Shown here piece after piece: positions 17,230 to 26,038 of a stretch of 64,000 bases of DNA; the stretch's first letter is position 1; every line of letters begins with the position of its first letter. Source of the stretch: Phycisphaerae bacterium (GTDB taxonomy: Bacteria; Planctomycetota; Phycisphaerae; Phycisphaerales; UBA1924); NCBI GenBank assembly GCA_016793805.1, contig JAEUIZ010000040.1, positions 124,001-188,000 of the forward strand. Reading direction: 5' to 3'. The position numbers and the translations under genes are program-made. Under the pieces are notes generated by a model. It did no database searches, had not been told where the DNA came from, and was given only the letters and a program-made list of their open reading frames with translations.

Positions 17230-18516
17230 TTACCGACGTCGAACCAGCAGTTTGTCGATTCTTGGGCCGTCCATGTCAACCACCTCGATGAGGTACCCCA
17301 TCCAGTCGGCGGTCTCGCCCTCGTGGGGGATGTGCCCCAGCAAGCTGGTCGTGAGGCCCGCCGCGGTGCTCACGTCCGGATGCTCGGCCTCGGGCGGAAG
17401 TTCGAGCATGTGCACGAGTTCGTGGATCGGCATTCTCCCATCGATGAGCCAGGAGCCGTCCTGACGGCGGGTCGCGCTGGGCGAGGCCGACATCGCGCGA
17501 GGACCCAGGTCGCCCAGGAGCGCGGCGAGCAGGTCGTTGAGCGTGATGAGCCCCTGGGTGCCCCCGAACTCATCCACGACGAAGGCGACATGGGTGCGCT
17601 CCTCCTTGAATCGCTCGAGCAGCGCCATGGCGGGGAGCGTCTCGGGGACGAAGAGCGGCTTGCGCGCGACGTCGGAGACGCGAAAGTCGTCGCGGTTCAT
17701 GAGCCCGTGCGCGATCAGGTCGCGGACATGGACGACGCCGACCAGGTTGTCGAGCCCCCCGCGGCAGACCGGGAAGTGCGAGTGCGGGCTGGTCCCGAGG
17801 ACGACGCGGACACGGCCGATGGTGGCGGACTCGTCGATCCAGGCGATGCGGGCGCGGGGCACCATGAGGTCGTGGACGGTGAGTTCACCGAGCGAGAAGA
17901 GCCGCTTGAAAAGGCCGTGCTGCTGGGGGGTAAAGATGCCGGTGCCCGCGGCGCTGGCCACGAGCGCGCGCACGTCCTCCTCCGAGATGTCCTCGCCATC
18001 TCGCGAACGAACGTGCAGAAGCCGCAGCACGGCCTCGGTCGAACCCGTGAGCGCGCGGATCGGGAGCGCGGCCACGAAGGACAGGAGCGTGAGCGGCCGC
18101 GCGATGATCGCGGCGATGCGCTCGGGGTACGCCAGGGCGATCCGCTTGGGGACCAGTTCGCCGAGGACGAGCGAGAGATAGGTGAGGGCGAGCACGACGG
18201 TGACGAGGGCGATGGAGTCGGCGTACGGCGAGAGCGCAGGCCATGTGGTCAGAAGGAGGTCGCGGAGTCGCTCGGAGAAGCGATCCTCGGCGATCGCGCC
18301 CGCGAGGATGCCGATGAGGGTGATCCCGACCTGGACGGTGGAGAGGAACTTTGTCGGGTTGCGGGCCAGGGAGAGGGCAAGCGCGGCACCGCGGCTCCCG
18401 CTCGCCGCCGCCTGTTCCAGCCGCGCACGCCGGCTGGTCATCATGGCGAGTTCCGCCATGGCGAAGATGCTGTTCACGAAGATGAGTGCCGCGAGTACCA
18501 GGAAGGCGATGGCCAT
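17230..18516 (-). CDS. HlyC/CorC (CNNM) family transporter
   Basis: The 428-residue protein has a DUF21/CNNM transmembrane domain (residues 1-180) with hydrophobic spans, for example 'AIAFLVLAALIFVNSIFAMAE', and the conserved 'VLGELVPKRIAL'. A CBS pair (about 200-330) follows, including 'VHDLMVPRARIAWID' and 'HVAFVVDEFGGTQGLITLNDLL'. The C-terminal CorC/HlyC accessory domain is at 345-425. The family is linked to Mg2+/Co2+ efflux or homeostasis at the inner membrane; older hemolysin names are historical. The start ATG follows the membrane-domain homology. The gene is 22 bp upstream-side of the methyltransferase gene on the same strand and may share its transcript. Confidence 0.9.
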   Translation of the reverse strand: MAIAFLVLAALIFVNSIFAMAELAMMTSRRARLEQAAASGSRGAALALSLARNPTKFLSTVQVGITLIGILAGAIAEDRFSERLRDLLLTTWPALSPYADSIALVTVVLALTYLSLVLGELVPKRIALAYPERIAAIIARPLTLLSFVAALPIRALTGSTEAVLRLLHVRSRDGEDISEEDVRALVASAAGTGIFTPQQHGLFKRLFSLGELTVHDLMVPRARIAWIDESATIGRVRVVLGTSPHSHFPVCRGGLDNLVGVVHVRDLIAHGLMNRDDFRVSDVARKPLFVPETLPAMALLERFKEERTHVAFVVDEFGGTQGLITLNDLLAALLGDLGPRAMSASPSATRRQDGSWLIDGRMPIHELVHMLELPPEAEHPDVSTAAGLTTSLLGHIPHEGETADWMGYLIEVVDMDGPRIDKLLVRRR

Positions 18517-18537
18517 ACGGCATTATCGCCGATCGCG

Positions 18538-19299
18538 TCACGCCCGTGCGACGGGCTTCCGGGCGCTGCAGAATCCCCGGCAATGGCCGATCTCCTGCGG
18601 AGCATCCGCCAGTTTCCAGCCGGAGAGTTCCTCGGTGAACCCCGCGGCCCAGACCATGGCCATCAGGCATCGCAGGGTCGGATTCCACCAGTTGGTCACG
18701 TTCCCCGCGTACTCGTTGGTCGGGTAGAACTCCGCGACGACCTGCCGATCGTCCGGGTAACCCTTTCCGAGCCCGCCCAGGTACGGGCTGTAGTCGTTGA
18801 GGATGGTCGTCTCGACAAAGATCCGGCCTCCCGGGACGCACGCCGCCGAGAGCCGATCCAGCGCCAGGAGCGGGTGGCGGAGGTGGTACAAGGTCCCGAA
18901 GAAGAACACCACGTCGAACGATCCGAACGTCTCGGGGCGAAGGTCATAGACCGAGAGTTCCTGCCGAGTGCAGCGCTGCTCGTCGTACCCGAGCGCCTCG
19001 CGGCAGAAGTCGAAGGTCTGCCACGCCTTGCGGTCCTCGGGCCGAAGGTGGCCCAGGTAGTCGGAGAAGTCGTCGATCGCGACGACCTGTCGGGCGCCGC
19101 GCTTGAGCGACTCGAAGGTCCAGTAGCCGTCCCACGCGCCGACGTCCAGCACGCGAAGCCCGTCCAGACGCTCGGGGACGCGGTACGCCGGCGGGTAGAC
19201 CGGATTCAGCCCCGGCGTCGCCACCCCGCCCGGCAGTTCGATCCGGTGGTACCAGAAGGGAAACCGCTTGAGTCCATCACGAATCTGTTGCGGGTCCAT
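18538..19299 (-). CDS. CmoB-like/DUF1698 family SAM-dependent methyltransferase
   Basis: The ~253-residue enzyme has 'FPFWYHRIELPGGVATPG' at residues 13-30, which is typical of this family. Motif I is 'RVLDVGAWDGYWTFES', the acidic end is 'VVAIDDFSDY', and 'FDVVFFFGTLYHLRHPLLALD' is the motif IV region. CmoB proper makes 5-carboxymethoxyuridine in tRNA. Planctomycete homologues in envelope loci are often of unknown substrate, so a tRNA role is only one option. The start MDPQQIRDG (19299) was chosen by homology; the frame is open to 19419. A tRNA gene starts 163 bp away on the other strand. It precedes the CorC-like gene on the minus strand. Confidence 0.75.
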   Translation of the reverse strand: MDPQQIRDGLKRFPFWYHRIELPGGVATPGLNPVYPPAYRVPERLDGLRVLDVGAWDGYWTFESLKRGARQVVAIDDFSDYLGHLRPEDRKAWQTFDFCREALGYDEQRCTRQELSVYDLRPETFGSFDVVFFFGTLYHLRHPLLALDRLSAACVPGGRIFVETTILNDYSPYLGGLGKGYPDDRQVVAEFYPTNEYAGNVTNWWNPTLRCLMAMVWAAGFTEELSGWKLADAPQEIGHCRGFCSARKPVARA

Positions 19300-19461
19300 A
19301 TCGACGCGAGCCCTCCCAAGCAAAGACGATCCGACGTGCTCGACGAGCGTATCACTCGGGCACGCGCCCGTCTCCGTGCGCCTTGAGTCGGGGGCGCTCC
19401 ACCGTCGCGAGAGTGCCATGCTCGATCCGCTGCCGCACCGACCCTACCGTTCGTCACCCGC

Positions 19462-19534
19462 GGGCGGGTAGCTCAGCGGCTAGAGCATTCGCCTTACACG
19501 CGAAGGGTCCCGGGTTCGAATCCCGGCCTGCCCA
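19462..19534 (+). tRNA. tRNA-Val (anticodon UAC)
   Basis: The 73-nt cloverleaf is complete. The acceptor arm GGGCGGG pairs with CCTGCCC (one G-U), the D arm is GCTC/GAGC, and the anticodon stem is TTCGC/GCGAA. The loop CTTACAC puts TAC at positions 34-36. The T arm is CCGGG/CCCGG with loop TTCGAAT. The discriminator is A and CCA is not encoded. It lies 21 bp upstream of waaA. Confidence 0.97.
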
Positions 19535-19555
19535 TTCCCAACCCCTGATGCTGCG

Positions 19556-20842
19556 ATGAACGCGCTCGATCTGGTTTACCTCCCGCTGGCACTCGTCACG
19601 GCGCCGTGGTGGGGCCGCAAGACCCGCCGCGACTGGCCCGAGCGGTTCGGGAACGTCGAGCCGGTGCCCGCGCGGGCGCGCCCGAGGATCTTGCTGCACG
19701 CGGTCAGCGTCGGGGAGACAAACGCACTCCGGCACCTCGTCCCCGCCCTGGCGGAGCGTGCGCACGTGATCGTGTCCGTCGGCACCGACACGGGGATTCG
19801 GCGCGCGCGCGAGTTGTACGCGGGCATCGCGGATGTCGTCCGGTATCCGCTGGACTTTTCGTGGGCCGTGCGAAGGTTCCTCGATGCGACACGGCCGGAT
19901 GTGGTGGGCCTGGTCGAACTGGAGGTCTGGCCCAACTTCGTGGCCGCGTGCCGGCAACGCGGGATCCCCGTCGCGGTCGTCAACGGACGGCTGAGCCCGC
20001 GGAGTTTCAGGGGCTACCGGCGGCTGCGGGCGTTCTTCCGCTACTCGTTCGGCTCGCTGGCCGTCGTCGCGGCCCAGGACGAGGACTACGCGGCGCGCTT
20101 CCGCGCGATGGGCGTCGCGCCCGAGCGCGTCCGTGTCACGGGCTCGATGAAGTGGGACGCGGCCCGGATCGAGGACGACGTCGCGGGGGCGGACGCGCTG
20201 GCGCGAGAGATGGGCATCGTGCGCGGGCCGGGCGCGCCGCCGATCGTCGTCGCGGGGAGTACCGGGCCGGGCGAGGAGGCGTTGCTCGCGCAGGCGTGCG
20301 CCAAGGTCGAGCAGCGGATCGGCCCGGTGCAACTGGTGTGCGCTCCGAGGAAGCCGGAGCGCTTCGACGAGGCGGCGGCGTCGCTGGGGGCGTGCGTTCG
20401 CCGGAGCCAGACCAAGGCCAGCGTCGCGTCAACCTCAACCGCTGCGGAGTCACGCCGGTTCCTGCTCGACACCATCGGCGAGTTGCGGCAGGCCTACTCG
20501 CTCGCGGACGTGGTGGTCGTCGGACGGAGTTTCGGAGGCCTCTTCGGCTCCGACCCCATCGAGCCGATCACGCTGGGCAAGGCGACGATCATCGGCCCGG
20601 CGGTGAGCGACTTCGCGACGATCGTGGCGGACTTCGAGCGAGCGGGGGGCCTGGTCCGCGCGACCCGAGAGACGCTCGCCGACACGATCGCGCGGCTGCT
20701 GGCCGATCCGCGCGAGCGGGCGGCGCTGGCCTCGGCGGGACGCGCGTGCATCCGCGAACGTCAGGGCGCCTCTCGCACGCACGCCGAGGTGCTGCTCTCG
20801 CTCGCGCGCGATTCGCTCGGCGTGTCGGCCCCTTGCGCTTGA
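19556..20842 (+). CDS. waaA: 3-deoxy-D-manno-octulosonic acid transferase
   Basis: The 428-residue GT30 glycosyltransferase has an N-terminal 'MNALDLVYLPLALVTAPWW' membrane-associating helix and 'ILLHAVSVGETNALRHLVPAL', with the catalytic Glu region near residue 60. It also has 'PDVVGLVELEVWPNFV', 'VVNGRLSPRSFRGY', 'VRVTGSMKWDA' and a donor-site 'VVVGRSFGGLFGSDPIEPITLGKATIIGP' (landmark GSDPIEP). It transfers Kdo from CMP-Kdo to lipid A precursor at the inner face of the cytoplasmic membrane, so this organism makes Kdo-containing LPS. The loop is rather Arg/Pro-rich near residue 40. It follows the tRNA-Val gene and is convergent with the next gene (6 bp gap). Confidence 0.94.
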   Translation: MNALDLVYLPLALVTAPWWGRKTRRDWPERFGNVEPVPARARPRILLHAVSVGETNALRHLVPALAERAHVIVSVGTDTGIRRARELYAGIADVVRYPLDFSWAVRRFLDATRPDVVGLVELEVWPNFVAACRQRGIPVAVVNGRLSPRSFRGYRRLRAFFRYSFGSLAVVAAQDEDYAARFRAMGVAPERVRVTGSMKWDAARIEDDVAGADALAREMGIVRGPGAPPIVVAGSTGPGEEALLAQACAKVEQRIGPVQLVCAPRKPERFDEAAASLGACVRRSQTKASVASTSTAAESRRFLLDTIGELRQAYSLADVVVVGRSFGGLFGSDPIEPITLGKATIIGPAVSDFATIVADFERAGGLVRATRETLADTIARLLADPRERAALASAGRACIRERQGASRTHAEVLLSLARDSLGVSAPCA

Positions 20843-20848
20843 GCCGCC

Positions 20849-21865
20849 CTATGCCGTGCCGACCATGCGCTTGATGGTGACGGGGCTCTCGGCCTGGGCG
20901 GTGCGAGCCGAGAGCAACGCCGCCTGACCCATCGCGAGGACCGTGGCGTGGTCGCCCGGCCCAACGTCGGGCACGGACGGGTCGAGCATCCGCGAGAGCG
21001 CGTCGGCGATGGCGGCCGCCGCGGGAGGCGTCGCGGGCTCCTGCCCTCGCACTCGCGTCGATCGCGACTGGTCTCTTCGCTCGCCCTCGGGCCCGATCCA
21101 CTCGAACCCGTCGTCGTAGCAGCGGAGCCGACCGCTGGGGCCCAGGAGCGTGACGACGCGCGACCATCGCCCGGCGTGGTCGCTGGCGGCAACCGCGGCC
21201 GCTCGCCCGTCGGCGTAGCGGAGGTTCGCCGTCAGATGGCCCGAAAGGTCGCGCAACGACTCGCTGGGCAGCGCGTGCAGCGCCGGCCCGGGCACGGGCG
21301 AGACGTAGGCCGCGTCGATCGTCTCGGGCTCGCCGAGGAATCCGAGGACCAGGTCGAGGGCGGCGTAGAAGCGAGCGCCGAGCGTGCCCTCGCGCGGGGA
21401 CCCGAGCGACTCGACGAGCAGGGCCGTGATCTCGCCGAACGCGGCGACCACCTCGGCGGCGTCACGGAGCGATGGCGCCGCTCGCATCGAGGGGATGAAC
21501 CTGATGGCGCCCGCACCGATGACGGCGTTCCACGCGGGCTCGCCGAGCACGAGCGCCGAGGCGGGGATGGGCTCGAGCGTCGCGACGCGCGTGCCGCGGC
21601 GATGGGCCTCGTCGAGCGCCGAGGCGTCGTCCGACGAGACGCCGAACGACCCGGGCGAGGCGATCCAGACGAGATCCGCGGGCGTGGCGGCGAGGGCGGC
21701 GCGGAGGTCGTCGTGCGACGGCGCGTCGAGTTCGGATGCGACCCCTTGCCCGCGCGACGCCGTGCCCACGCCGACGAGTTGCAACTGGGCGAGGTCGGCG
21801 ATCTGGCGCACGAGTTGGGTCTGGTGCGGCGCCAGCCACACCACGACTCGACGCGACGGCGGCAT
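20849..21865 (-). CDS. Gfo/Idh/MocA-like oxidoreductase-related protein
   Basis: The 338-residue protein has a Rossmann-like N-terminal half ('LQLVGVGTASRG', 'ATPADLVWIASPG', 'GTRVATLEPIPAS') and a C-terminal half of the Gfo/Idh/MocA type ('GHLTANLRYADGRAAAVAASD', 'VTLLGPSGRLRCYDDGFEW'). The usual EKP catalytic motif is not evident; 'LEPIPAS' stands in its place. It may therefore be inactive or use a different substrate. The ATG at 21865 has no Shine-Dalgarno but lies six bases after a TACCAT hexamer. The frame is open upstream to 22054 but would overlap rnpB on the other strand. Confidence 0.65.
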   Translation of the reverse strand: MPPSRRVVVWLAPHQTQLVRQIADLAQLQLVGVGTASRGQGVASELDAPSHDDLRAALAATPADLVWIASPGSFGVSSDDASALDEAHRRGTRVATLEPIPASALVLGEPAWNAVIGAGAIRFIPSMRAAPSLRDAAEVVAAFGEITALLVESLGSPREGTLGARFYAALDLVLGFLGEPETIDAAYVSPVPGPALHALPSESLRDLSGHLTANLRYADGRAAAVAASDHAGRWSRVVTLLGPSGRLRCYDDGFEWIGPEGERRDQSRSTRVRGQEPATPPAAAAIADALSRMLDPSVPDVGPGDHATVLAMGQAALLSARTAQAESPVTIKRMVGTA

Positions 21866-21877
21866 GGCGTGATGGTA
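21866..21877 (-). promoter_or_regulatory. -10-like TACCAT abutting the 21865 start
   Basis: On the minus strand TACCAT (21877-21872) is followed by CACGCC and the ATG. The context closely resembles that of aroC, and no ribosome-binding site is visible. Confidence 0.4.
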
Positions 21878-21958
21878 CCAAACTCGCGCCGGCCGCGGGC
21901 AAGACGACCGGCACGGATCGGGGATGTCCGCGCGCGTGGGCGTCGCGCGACAGTCGCC

Positions 21959-21964
21959 TACGAT
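21959..21964 (+). promoter_or_regulatory. -10 box of rnpB
   Basis: TACGAT ends nine bases before the predicted 5' end of the RNase P RNA, the right distance for a -10. No good -35 match lies 16-18 bp upstream. It supports reading TACNNT as the -10 consensus of this genome. Confidence 0.55.
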
Positions 21965-21973
21965 TCGATGAAA

Positions 21974-22439
21974 GGTGCGGCAAGGCGGCCGCGCCCGGGC
22001 ACGGGCCCGGGTGAGGAAAGTCCGAGCACGGCAGGACACGGTGGTGGGTAACACCCACCCGCCCGAACTCCGGAGCGATCCGGCGGTCGCGGGCGAGGGA
22101 CAGCGCCACAGAAATCACACCGCCGATGGCCCGAGAGGGATCAGGCAAGGGTGAAATGGTGCGGTAAGAGCGCACCGCCCGCGTGGTGACACGCGGGGCA
22201 AGGCAAGCCCCACCGCGTGCAAGGTCACGCAGTTCCCGCGACGGGAAACCGTCGGCGACTCGTCCGGTCGAAAGGGAACGGGTAGACCGCTGGGGCCCTT
22301 CGGCGGCATCGGTCGCGAGATCGGTGCGGGAGAGTCCCGACCACGTCGGCAACGGCGTGGCGAGAGGAATGGCCGCCGCCGGCGGGTCGAGCCCCCGTCA
22401 AGGCCCCGCCGGCACAGAACTCGGCTTACCAGCCGCACC
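21974..22439 (+). ncRNA. rnpB: RNase P RNA (bacterial class A)
   Basis: The ~466-nt RNA is bounded by a P1 helix in which GGTGCGGC (21974-21981) pairs with GCCGCACC (22432-22439). Inside are the universal 5' block GAGGAAAGTCCGAGC and the CACAGAAA element. It also has GGTGCGGTAAGAGCGCACC, with the GGTAA loop that binds tRNA 3' CCA, and the 3' block ACAGAACTCGGCTTA that completes P4. It is the catalytic RNA that trims the 5' leader of pre-tRNAs. Ends are set by P1 pairing and may be off by a few bases. A -10 hexamer precedes it and an intrinsic terminator follows. Confidence 0.96.
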
Positions 22440-22448
22440 CGACCGCGA

Positions 22449-22486
22449 CGCGGGCCCTGGGACAACCCCGGGGCCCGCGGCCTTTT
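22449..22486 (+). terminator. Intrinsic terminator of rnpB
   Basis: CGCGGGCCC pairs with GGGCCCGCG, with an inner GGG/CCC and an ACAA loop. It is followed by GCCTTTTT. Confidence 0.85.
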
Positions 22487-22577
22487 TGCAGGGCCGCTGG
22501 AGTGCTCCGCCGGCGCACGCCGCCCATCGCACCGCGTGCCGGCACTACCATTGCGGCCGAATCCCATGGAGCCCGCA

Positions 22578-23852
22578 ATGCCCGCGCATTCCTCGACCTT
22601 CGACTCCCGCACCGACACGCTCCTGGCCTCGCTCCACCAGCAGGGGCTCTACAAGCACCTCCAGACCATCGACGGCCCAATGGACGCGACGGTCCGCCTC
22701 GTCGGCCCCGACGGCAAGGCCCGCGAGTGCGTCTGCTTCTGCTCGAACAACTACCTCGGCCTGGCGAACCACCCGGAGGTCATCGAGGCCGGGATCAAAG
22801 GCCTGCGCGACTTTGGCGCGGGCACGGCGAGCGTGCGGTTCATCTGCGGGACATTCTCGCCGCACCACCGGCTCGAGGCGTCGATCGCGAGGCTGATGGG
22901 GACGGAGGCCGCGTACACGTTCGTCTCGGCGTGGAACGCTGCCGAGGCGCTCTTCCCGACGCTCTGCGAGCCGGGGGACGTGGTCATCTCCGACGAACTG
23001 AACCACGCCTGCCTCATCGACTCGATCCGCCTGGCGACCGTCATCAAGAAGGGAGTCCACAAGGACATCTACAAGAACAACCGGCTCACGGGCGAGGGTT
23101 CGTTGCGAACGGCGCTGGAGCGGGCCAGGGGGAACAAGGATGCCACGGGCCAGCGCTGGGTTGTGACCGACGGCGTGTTCAGCATGGAGGGCTCGATCGC
23201 GGACCTGCCCGCGATGCGGAGGCTCTGCGACGAGTTTGACGCGATCCTGGTCGTGGACGACTCGCACGGGCACGGGGTGATGGGCCGGCGAGGTCGCGGC
23301 ACCCACGAGCACTGGGGGATGGTGGACGAACTCGGGGTGACGGCCGCAGCGCGGACGAGCGGCCAGGGCACGGCGGGGCGGGTGGACATCTTCACCGGGA
23401 CGCTGGGCAAGGCGCTGGGCGGGGGCGCTGGCGGGTTCATCGCCGGGCCCAAGCGCGCGATCGAACTGGTCGTGCAGAGAGGACGTCCCACGCTCTTTTC
23501 CAACGCCTTGCCGGTCACGGTCGCGTGCTCGGCGGACAAGGCGATCGAGGTGATGCTCCGCGAGCCGCAGCGCGTGCAGCGCCTGCGTGACAACGTGGCC
23601 TATGCACGGACCTGCATCAAGCAGGCGGGCTTCGACGTGCTCGAGTCCCCCACCGCCATCTGCCCGATCATCGTGCACGACACCGCGAAGGCGATCGCGA
23701 TGAGCAAGCGACTGCTTGAACTCGGCGTGTTTGTCATCGGGTTCGGCTATCCCGTGGTCCCCGAGGGACATGCGCGGCTGCGGTGCCAGGTCTCGGCCGC
23801 GCACACGCGCGAGCACATCGACGCGCTCGTGGCGGCGTTGAGGCGGTTGTAG
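22578..23852 (+). CDS. kbl: Glycine C-acetyltransferase / 2-amino-3-ketobutyrate CoA ligase (alpha-oxoamine synthase)
   Basis: The 424-residue PLP enzyme of the alpha-oxoamine synthase family has 'CSNNYLGLANHPEV', 'FGAGTASVRFICGTFSPHHRLE', 'DELNHACLIDSIRL', 'VTDGVFSMEGSIADLP', 'VVDDSHGHGVMG' and 'IFTGTLGKALGGGAGGFIAG', where the Lys is the PLP-binding residue. HGHGVMGRRGRGTHEH is closer to Kbl than to BioF. Kbl joins glycine and acetyl-CoA to 2-amino-3-ketobutyrate in threonine breakdown; threonine dehydrogenase is not next to it. The ATG at 22578 has GGAG six bases upstream; another ATG 12 bp earlier is in frame. It lies just after the rnpB terminator. Confidence 0.85.
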   Translation: MPAHSSTFDSRTDTLLASLHQQGLYKHLQTIDGPMDATVRLVGPDGKARECVCFCSNNYLGLANHPEVIEAGIKGLRDFGAGTASVRFICGTFSPHHRLEASIARLMGTEAAYTFVSAWNAAEALFPTLCEPGDVVISDELNHACLIDSIRLATVIKKGVHKDIYKNNRLTGEGSLRTALERARGNKDATGQRWVVTDGVFSMEGSIADLPAMRRLCDEFDAILVVDDSHGHGVMGRRGRGTHEHWGMVDELGVTAAARTSGQGTAGRVDIFTGTLGKALGGGAGGFIAGPKRAIELVVQRGRPTLFSNALPVTVACSADKAIEVMLREPQRVQRLRDNVAYARTCIKQAGFDVLESPTAICPIIVHDTAKAIAMSKRLLELGVFVIGFGYPVVPEGHARLRCQVSAAHTREHIDALVAALRRL

Positions 23853-23862
23853 CGGCTCCGAT

Positions 23863-25056
23863 CTACCCGGATGCGGCTTCCTTGACCGGAGCCGCCTTCG
23901 AGTCCACCGCCCGCGCCCGGAGGCACAGCAGGATCAGGTTGCGCACGGTCTTGGTGGCGCGGGTCAGCGCCTTGCCCCCGTCCATCGAGAGCATCGACTC
24001 GTGCGCGACCTCGGCGATCGACTCGAACCCGAGCGTCGGGGCCGCGTCGCTGATCTGCGAGCACTGGCGGTAGACCTCGGCGCCGTTCGAGGCCTCGAGC
24101 GCCTTCTTGAGCGCTTCGGCACGCTTGTGGAGTTCCTCGACGAACTCGTTGACGAGTTCCGTCGTGGTGCCGTCGAGTTTGAGGGTTGACCGCACGACGG
24201 CCCCGGCGGCGGCGTCCTGCGGCTTGAGGACGAGGAACTCCGCGATCGCGCGGAGCAGCCCGTGCTCGGTCAGCGGCTTGGGCAGCACGGCGCTGATCCT
24301 CGCCTCCCGCGCCTTCCGGCGAACGTCGACGGTCACGCTGCCCGCCACGAGCATGATCGGGCAGCCCAGCCCGCCCGCCAGCAGTTTCTCCGCGGTCTCC
24401 GTTCCCGTCATCCCCGGCATGTCCTGGTCGAGCAGCACGAGGTCGAACGGTTCATTCGCACGGGCGAGGGCCGATGGGCCGTCCTCCACCGAGACCACGC
24501 TGAGGCTGGTCTCACGAAGGAAGTGCCGCAGGAGGCGGCGGTCGATGCTCGAGTCGTCGACGTGGAGCACGCAGCCGATGAGTTTCTCAGGCGGCACTCG
24601 CTCGAGCGTGAACGCGCCGTCCACGAGGTCGAGCGTGAGCGCCTCGCGGACCTTGATCGATTCCTTGAATCGGATCCCCACTTCATGCACGGCCCCTCGC
24701 ACGTGCCGGCATCGCACGACCGTTCCCTCGATCGGGTGCTCGCCCCGGTTGGGCATCGGGAGGTACACGGTGCAGGTCGTGCCCGGGTGCACGTACGCAC
24801 TGTGGAGCACCCCGAGCCCCCCGCTTGACAGGTTTCGGCAGGCGTAATAGAGGCTGCTCTCCGAGCCCCCTGGCTGGTTCATCGCGATGCGGATGCCCTG
24901 CGACGGAAACGGCCAGCGATGCGTCTCGCGCTTGTGCGCACCCTGCGAGTCGCCCGCGTCCAACTCGGCAAACAGGCGGTGCAGTTCCGCGCTTCCGGCG
25001 CGGATCGTGTTCGTAATCGGAGGTGCTTCGCTCATGCGCTTCGCGGGTCCGGCCAT
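23863..25056 (-). CDS. PilZ - receiver - HPt-like regulatory protein
   Basis: The 397-residue protein has three parts. Residues 40-145 are a PilZ domain with a complete c-di-GMP motif: R43-x3-R47 and N75-x-S-x2-G80. Residues 162-280 are a response-regulator receiver with the acid pair D167/D168, phosphoacceptor D210 ('LLDQDMPG') and the Lys of 'LPKPL'. Residues 290-397 are a helical HPt-like bundle. In the HPt signature 'QISDAAPTLGFESI' the phospho-accepting His appears to be replaced by Ser. The protein probably couples c-di-GMP with phosphorylation, for example in surface or motility control. ATG 25056 has GGAG seven bases upstream; the ATG at 25035 is an alternative. It is convergent with kbl. 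Confidence 0.82.
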   Translation of the reverse strand: MAGPAKRMSEAPPITNTIRAGSAELHRLFAELDAGDSQGAHKRETHRWPFPSQGIRIAMNQPGGSESSLYYACRNLSSGGLGVLHSAYVHPGTTCTVYLPMPNRGEHPIEGTVVRCRHVRGAVHEVGIRFKESIKVREALTLDLVDGAFTLERVPPEKLIGCVLHVDDSSIDRRLLRHFLRETSLSVVSVEDGPSALARANEPFDLVLLDQDMPGMTGTETAEKLLAGGLGCPIMLVAGSVTVDVRRKAREARISAVLPKPLTEHGLLRAIAEFLVLKPQDAAAGAVVRSTLKLDGTTTELVNEFVEELHKRAEALKKALEASNGAEVYRQCSQISDAAPTLGFESIAEVAHESMLSMDGGKALTRATKTVRNLILLCLRARAVDSKAAPVKEAASG

Positions 25057-25208
25057 CGGTCTGCTCCAGCACGTCGGAACGCGCGCAACGCACTCTTCAC
25101 ATCGAGAGTCGCCGCTCCGGCGTTGACGCCGACGCAAGGCATCGGCCGAGACTGCGTTCGCCTTCGGTGGCGGGCCCGTGGCGGCGCGCCGAGCGCGGCG
25201 GACTTCCC

Positions 25209-25982
25209 CTAAGAACAGGCAGCAGAGCGGTTCTCGGACGCGAGCGTCGGGAGCACGCGCGGAGACGGGTCACCGTGCCCCTCGAGCATCGCCCGAATCT
25301 CGGCCCACCAGCGGTCGCGCTGGGCTCGCCGTGCCGGCCGTGGCAGGCCCGGTTGCACCGAGTCCAGGGCCGCGAGAAGCACACGCATCCGTTGGGCGCG
25401 AGTTGGCGGCGCACCCACCCCGAGCGGCTCGACCAGGAGCGCGAAGAGCATGCGCGGGAGCGCCCGACGACGCTGGATCGCGACCGTGTCGACGACGGCA
25501 ATCGTCGGGTCGTCGCCTGCCCATCCGGTCACCACGAGGTTCGACGGTTTGTGATCGCGGTTGAAGAGCCCGATCGCGTCGAGTTGCGCAACCTGGCGTC
25601 CCAGCGCGCGGGCGAGGCCCGCGGCTCTCGTGGGCGGAAGCCCGCCGCCGGCGACCAGCGAGAGCACTGTCTCCCCGCGGAGTGCGGGGAGGATCAGGTG
25701 CTCGTGGCCCCGCGTGCGCACGACGGCGAGCGCGCGAGCGGTGGGAATCCCGGCGCGCTCCAGCCGCGCCGCGCCGCGGGCCTGCCGCCAGGCGCGGCTC
25801 AGGCGCAGCGCCGACTTGATGGCCCCGATCACACCGGAACTCGGCAGCGTCTTCACGACGACCTCGCGCCCCAGCAGGGTCGCGCGTCGTACCCAACTGC
25901 CGCCCTGGTGCTTGAGGACAATGGCGTCCGACTCCCACGAGCGGTCCGCGAGGGCTCGGGCCCAATCTCGCTTCGTCGGCAT
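25209..25982 (-). CDS. Lipopolysaccharide kinase-like protein (Kdo kinase/WaaP type)
   Basis: The ~257-residue protein has a protein-kinase-like fold. It shows the nucleotide-binding Lys in 'REVVVKTLP', the catalytic loop 'GLFNRDHKPSNLVV' (D, K and N in HxDxKxxN-like spacing) and a metal-binding Asp in 'IAVVDTVAIQ'. The family includes KdkA and WaaP, which phosphorylate Kdo or heptose in the LPS core. The neighbouring divergent glycosyltransferase supports an LPS-core role. The start is uncertain: ATG 25982 is given, GTG 26000 has a -10-like TAGGCT seven bases before it, and a GTG at 26036 is also open. Confidence 0.75.
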   Translation of the reverse strand: MPTKRDWARALADRSWESDAIVLKHQGGSWVRRATLLGREVVVKTLPSSGVIGAIKSALRLSRAWRQARGAARLERAGIPTARALAVVRTRGHEHLILPALRGETVLSLVAGGGLPPTRAAGLARALGRQVAQLDAIGLFNRDHKPSNLVVTGWAGDDPTIAVVDTVAIQRRRALPRMLFALLVEPLGVGAPPTRAQRMRVLLAALDSVQPGLPRPARRAQRDRWWAEIRAMLEGHGDPSPRVLPTLASENRSAACS

Positions 25983-26038
25983 GGGATCGCGCCCGCTCAC
26001 CGTGCCAAGCCTATCAATCCCGCCGTCGGAAGCCACGC

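Noticed and set aside
22440-22577. Riboswitch before kbl
   Set aside because: The structure seen is the 3' end and terminator of rnpB; no conserved riboswitch core was recognised.
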